From assembly GCF_025753795.1 (NCBI RefSeq), contig NZ_JAOWPS010000001.1:1612001-1676000 (forward strand): DNA of 64,000 nt, in the 5' to 3' direction. The DNA is from Mesorhizobium sp. YC-39 (GTDB taxonomy: Bacteria > Pseudomonadota > Alphaproteobacteria > Rhizobiales > Rhizobiaceae). Numbering within the stretch: position 1 is the stretch's first letter; the number at the start of each line of letters is the position of its first letter. A model generated the notes under the pieces. It made no database searches, was not told the origin of the DNA, and saw nothing but the letters and a program-made list of their open reading frames with translations. The translations under genes and the position numbers were made by a program. Below are positions 63,572-64,000 of this stretch, piece after piece.

Positions 63572-64000
63572 ATGGATGACAGCGAAGACGAGCGCTATCG
63601 CGCCCCGGCACTCGACAAGGGGCTCGACATCCTGGAGCTGCTGGCCGGGGTGGACGGTGGTCTCACCCAGGCCGAAATCGCCAAGAAGCTCGATCGCAGC
63701 CCCAACGAATTCTACCGCATGCTCGACCGGCTGGTGCGCCGCGGCTACGTCACCAGGCTGGACGGAGACCGTTATTCGCTGACGCTGAAGCTGTTCGGCC
63801 TGGCGCAATTGCACGCCCCGGTGCGGCGGCTGGTTTCCTACGCGACGCCGGTGATGCGCGAACTTGCCGAAACCTCGCAGCAGGCCAACCAACTTGTTGT
63901 TTTTGATCGCGGTTCCGCCGTCGTCATCGCCCAGCAGGAGGCTCCGAACTATTGGGGCATCTCGATCCGGGTCGGCTCCCACATCAGCCTGTTCGACACG
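63572..64000 (+). CDS. IclR-family transcriptional regulator, N-terminal part (3' end outside window)
   Basis: 143 residues are visible, from an ATG at 63572 with GGAGG eight bases upstream, and the frame runs off the window. ALDKGLDILELLAGVDGGLT, then QAEIAKKLDRSPNEFYRML, is the winged helix-turn-helix. RRGYVTRLDGDRYSLTLKLF is the wing. The effector domain begins at LVSYATPVMRELAETSQQ. It is divergent from the sugar importer operon and most likely represses or activates it in response to the sugar. Confidence 0.9.
   Translation, partial: MDDSEDERYRAPALDKGLDILELLAGVDGGLTQAEIAKKLDRSPNEFYRMLDRLVRRGYVTRLDGDRYSLTLKLFGLAQLHAPVRRLVSYATPVMRELAETSQQANQLVVFDRGSAVVIAQQEAPNYWGISIRVGSHISLFDT

Overview
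The window looks like a chromosomal segment of a high-GC alphaproteobacterium of the order Rhizobiales, most likely a Mesorhizobium or close relative. This is inferred from the codon style, the many ABC importers, the Yej-type peptide transporter, the class III cyclases and the Gfo/Idh-rich sugar catabolism. No rRNA or tRNA gene, CRISPR array or intact insertion sequence was seen. || Region 1 (1-13.2 kb) is a cell-surface carbohydrate region: three co-directional glycosyltransferases (the first cut by the window edge), a SAM methyltransferase, a very unusual ABC exporter-like protein with a degenerate nucleotide-binding domain, a cyclic-nucleotide-binding protein, an MBL-fold hydrolase, a polysaccharide-deacetylase-like protein paired with a GT4 glycosyltransferase, a DUF3095 cyclase-like protein and a nucleotide-sugar dehydrogenase. 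|| Region 2 (13.4-30.4 kb) carries three more class III cyclase proteins (13.4, 21.6 and 26.3 kb) around a complete Yej-like oligopeptide ABC operon, with small methyltransferase, GNAT, membrane and hypothetical genes and a peroxiredoxin-like gene. Four cyclase-fold proteins plus a cAMP-receptor-type domain within 23 kb is notable. || Region 3 (30.4-34.8 kb) holds a 989-residue fusion of GT2 glycosyltransferase, NodS-like methyltransferase and NodB-like deacetylase, then a truncated GT2 gene and a broken tyrosine-recombinase gene, which looks like the scar of a rearrangement or lost island. || Region 4 (34.8-52.5 kb) is a catabolic island. On the minus strand are a VOC protein, a GMC oxidoreductase, a polyamine-type ABC importer, a sugar isomerase/epimerase and an XRE regulator. 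On the plus strand are a ThDP enzyme, an HpsN/HisD-type dehydrogenase, a second GMC oxidoreductase, two Gfo/Idh dehydrogenases, an MFS transporter and a cupin-like protein. Five upstream regions share a GCGAAATTG-type element, and in three of them a GCGTCA half-site lies at identical spacing, so I propose a local regulon under the XRE protein. Its substrate is unknown. || Region 5 (52.5-55 kb) has a GH3 glycosidase, a VOC protein, a questionable small membrane protein and a transposase remnant. || Region 6 (55-64 kb) is a second sugar or sugar-acid module: tartrate/isopropylmalate-type dehydrogenase, MaoC dehydratase, Gfo/Idh, L-rhamnose mutarotase, mandelate-racemase-type enolase, a complete CUT1 sugar ABC importer and a divergent IclR regulator cut by the window end.
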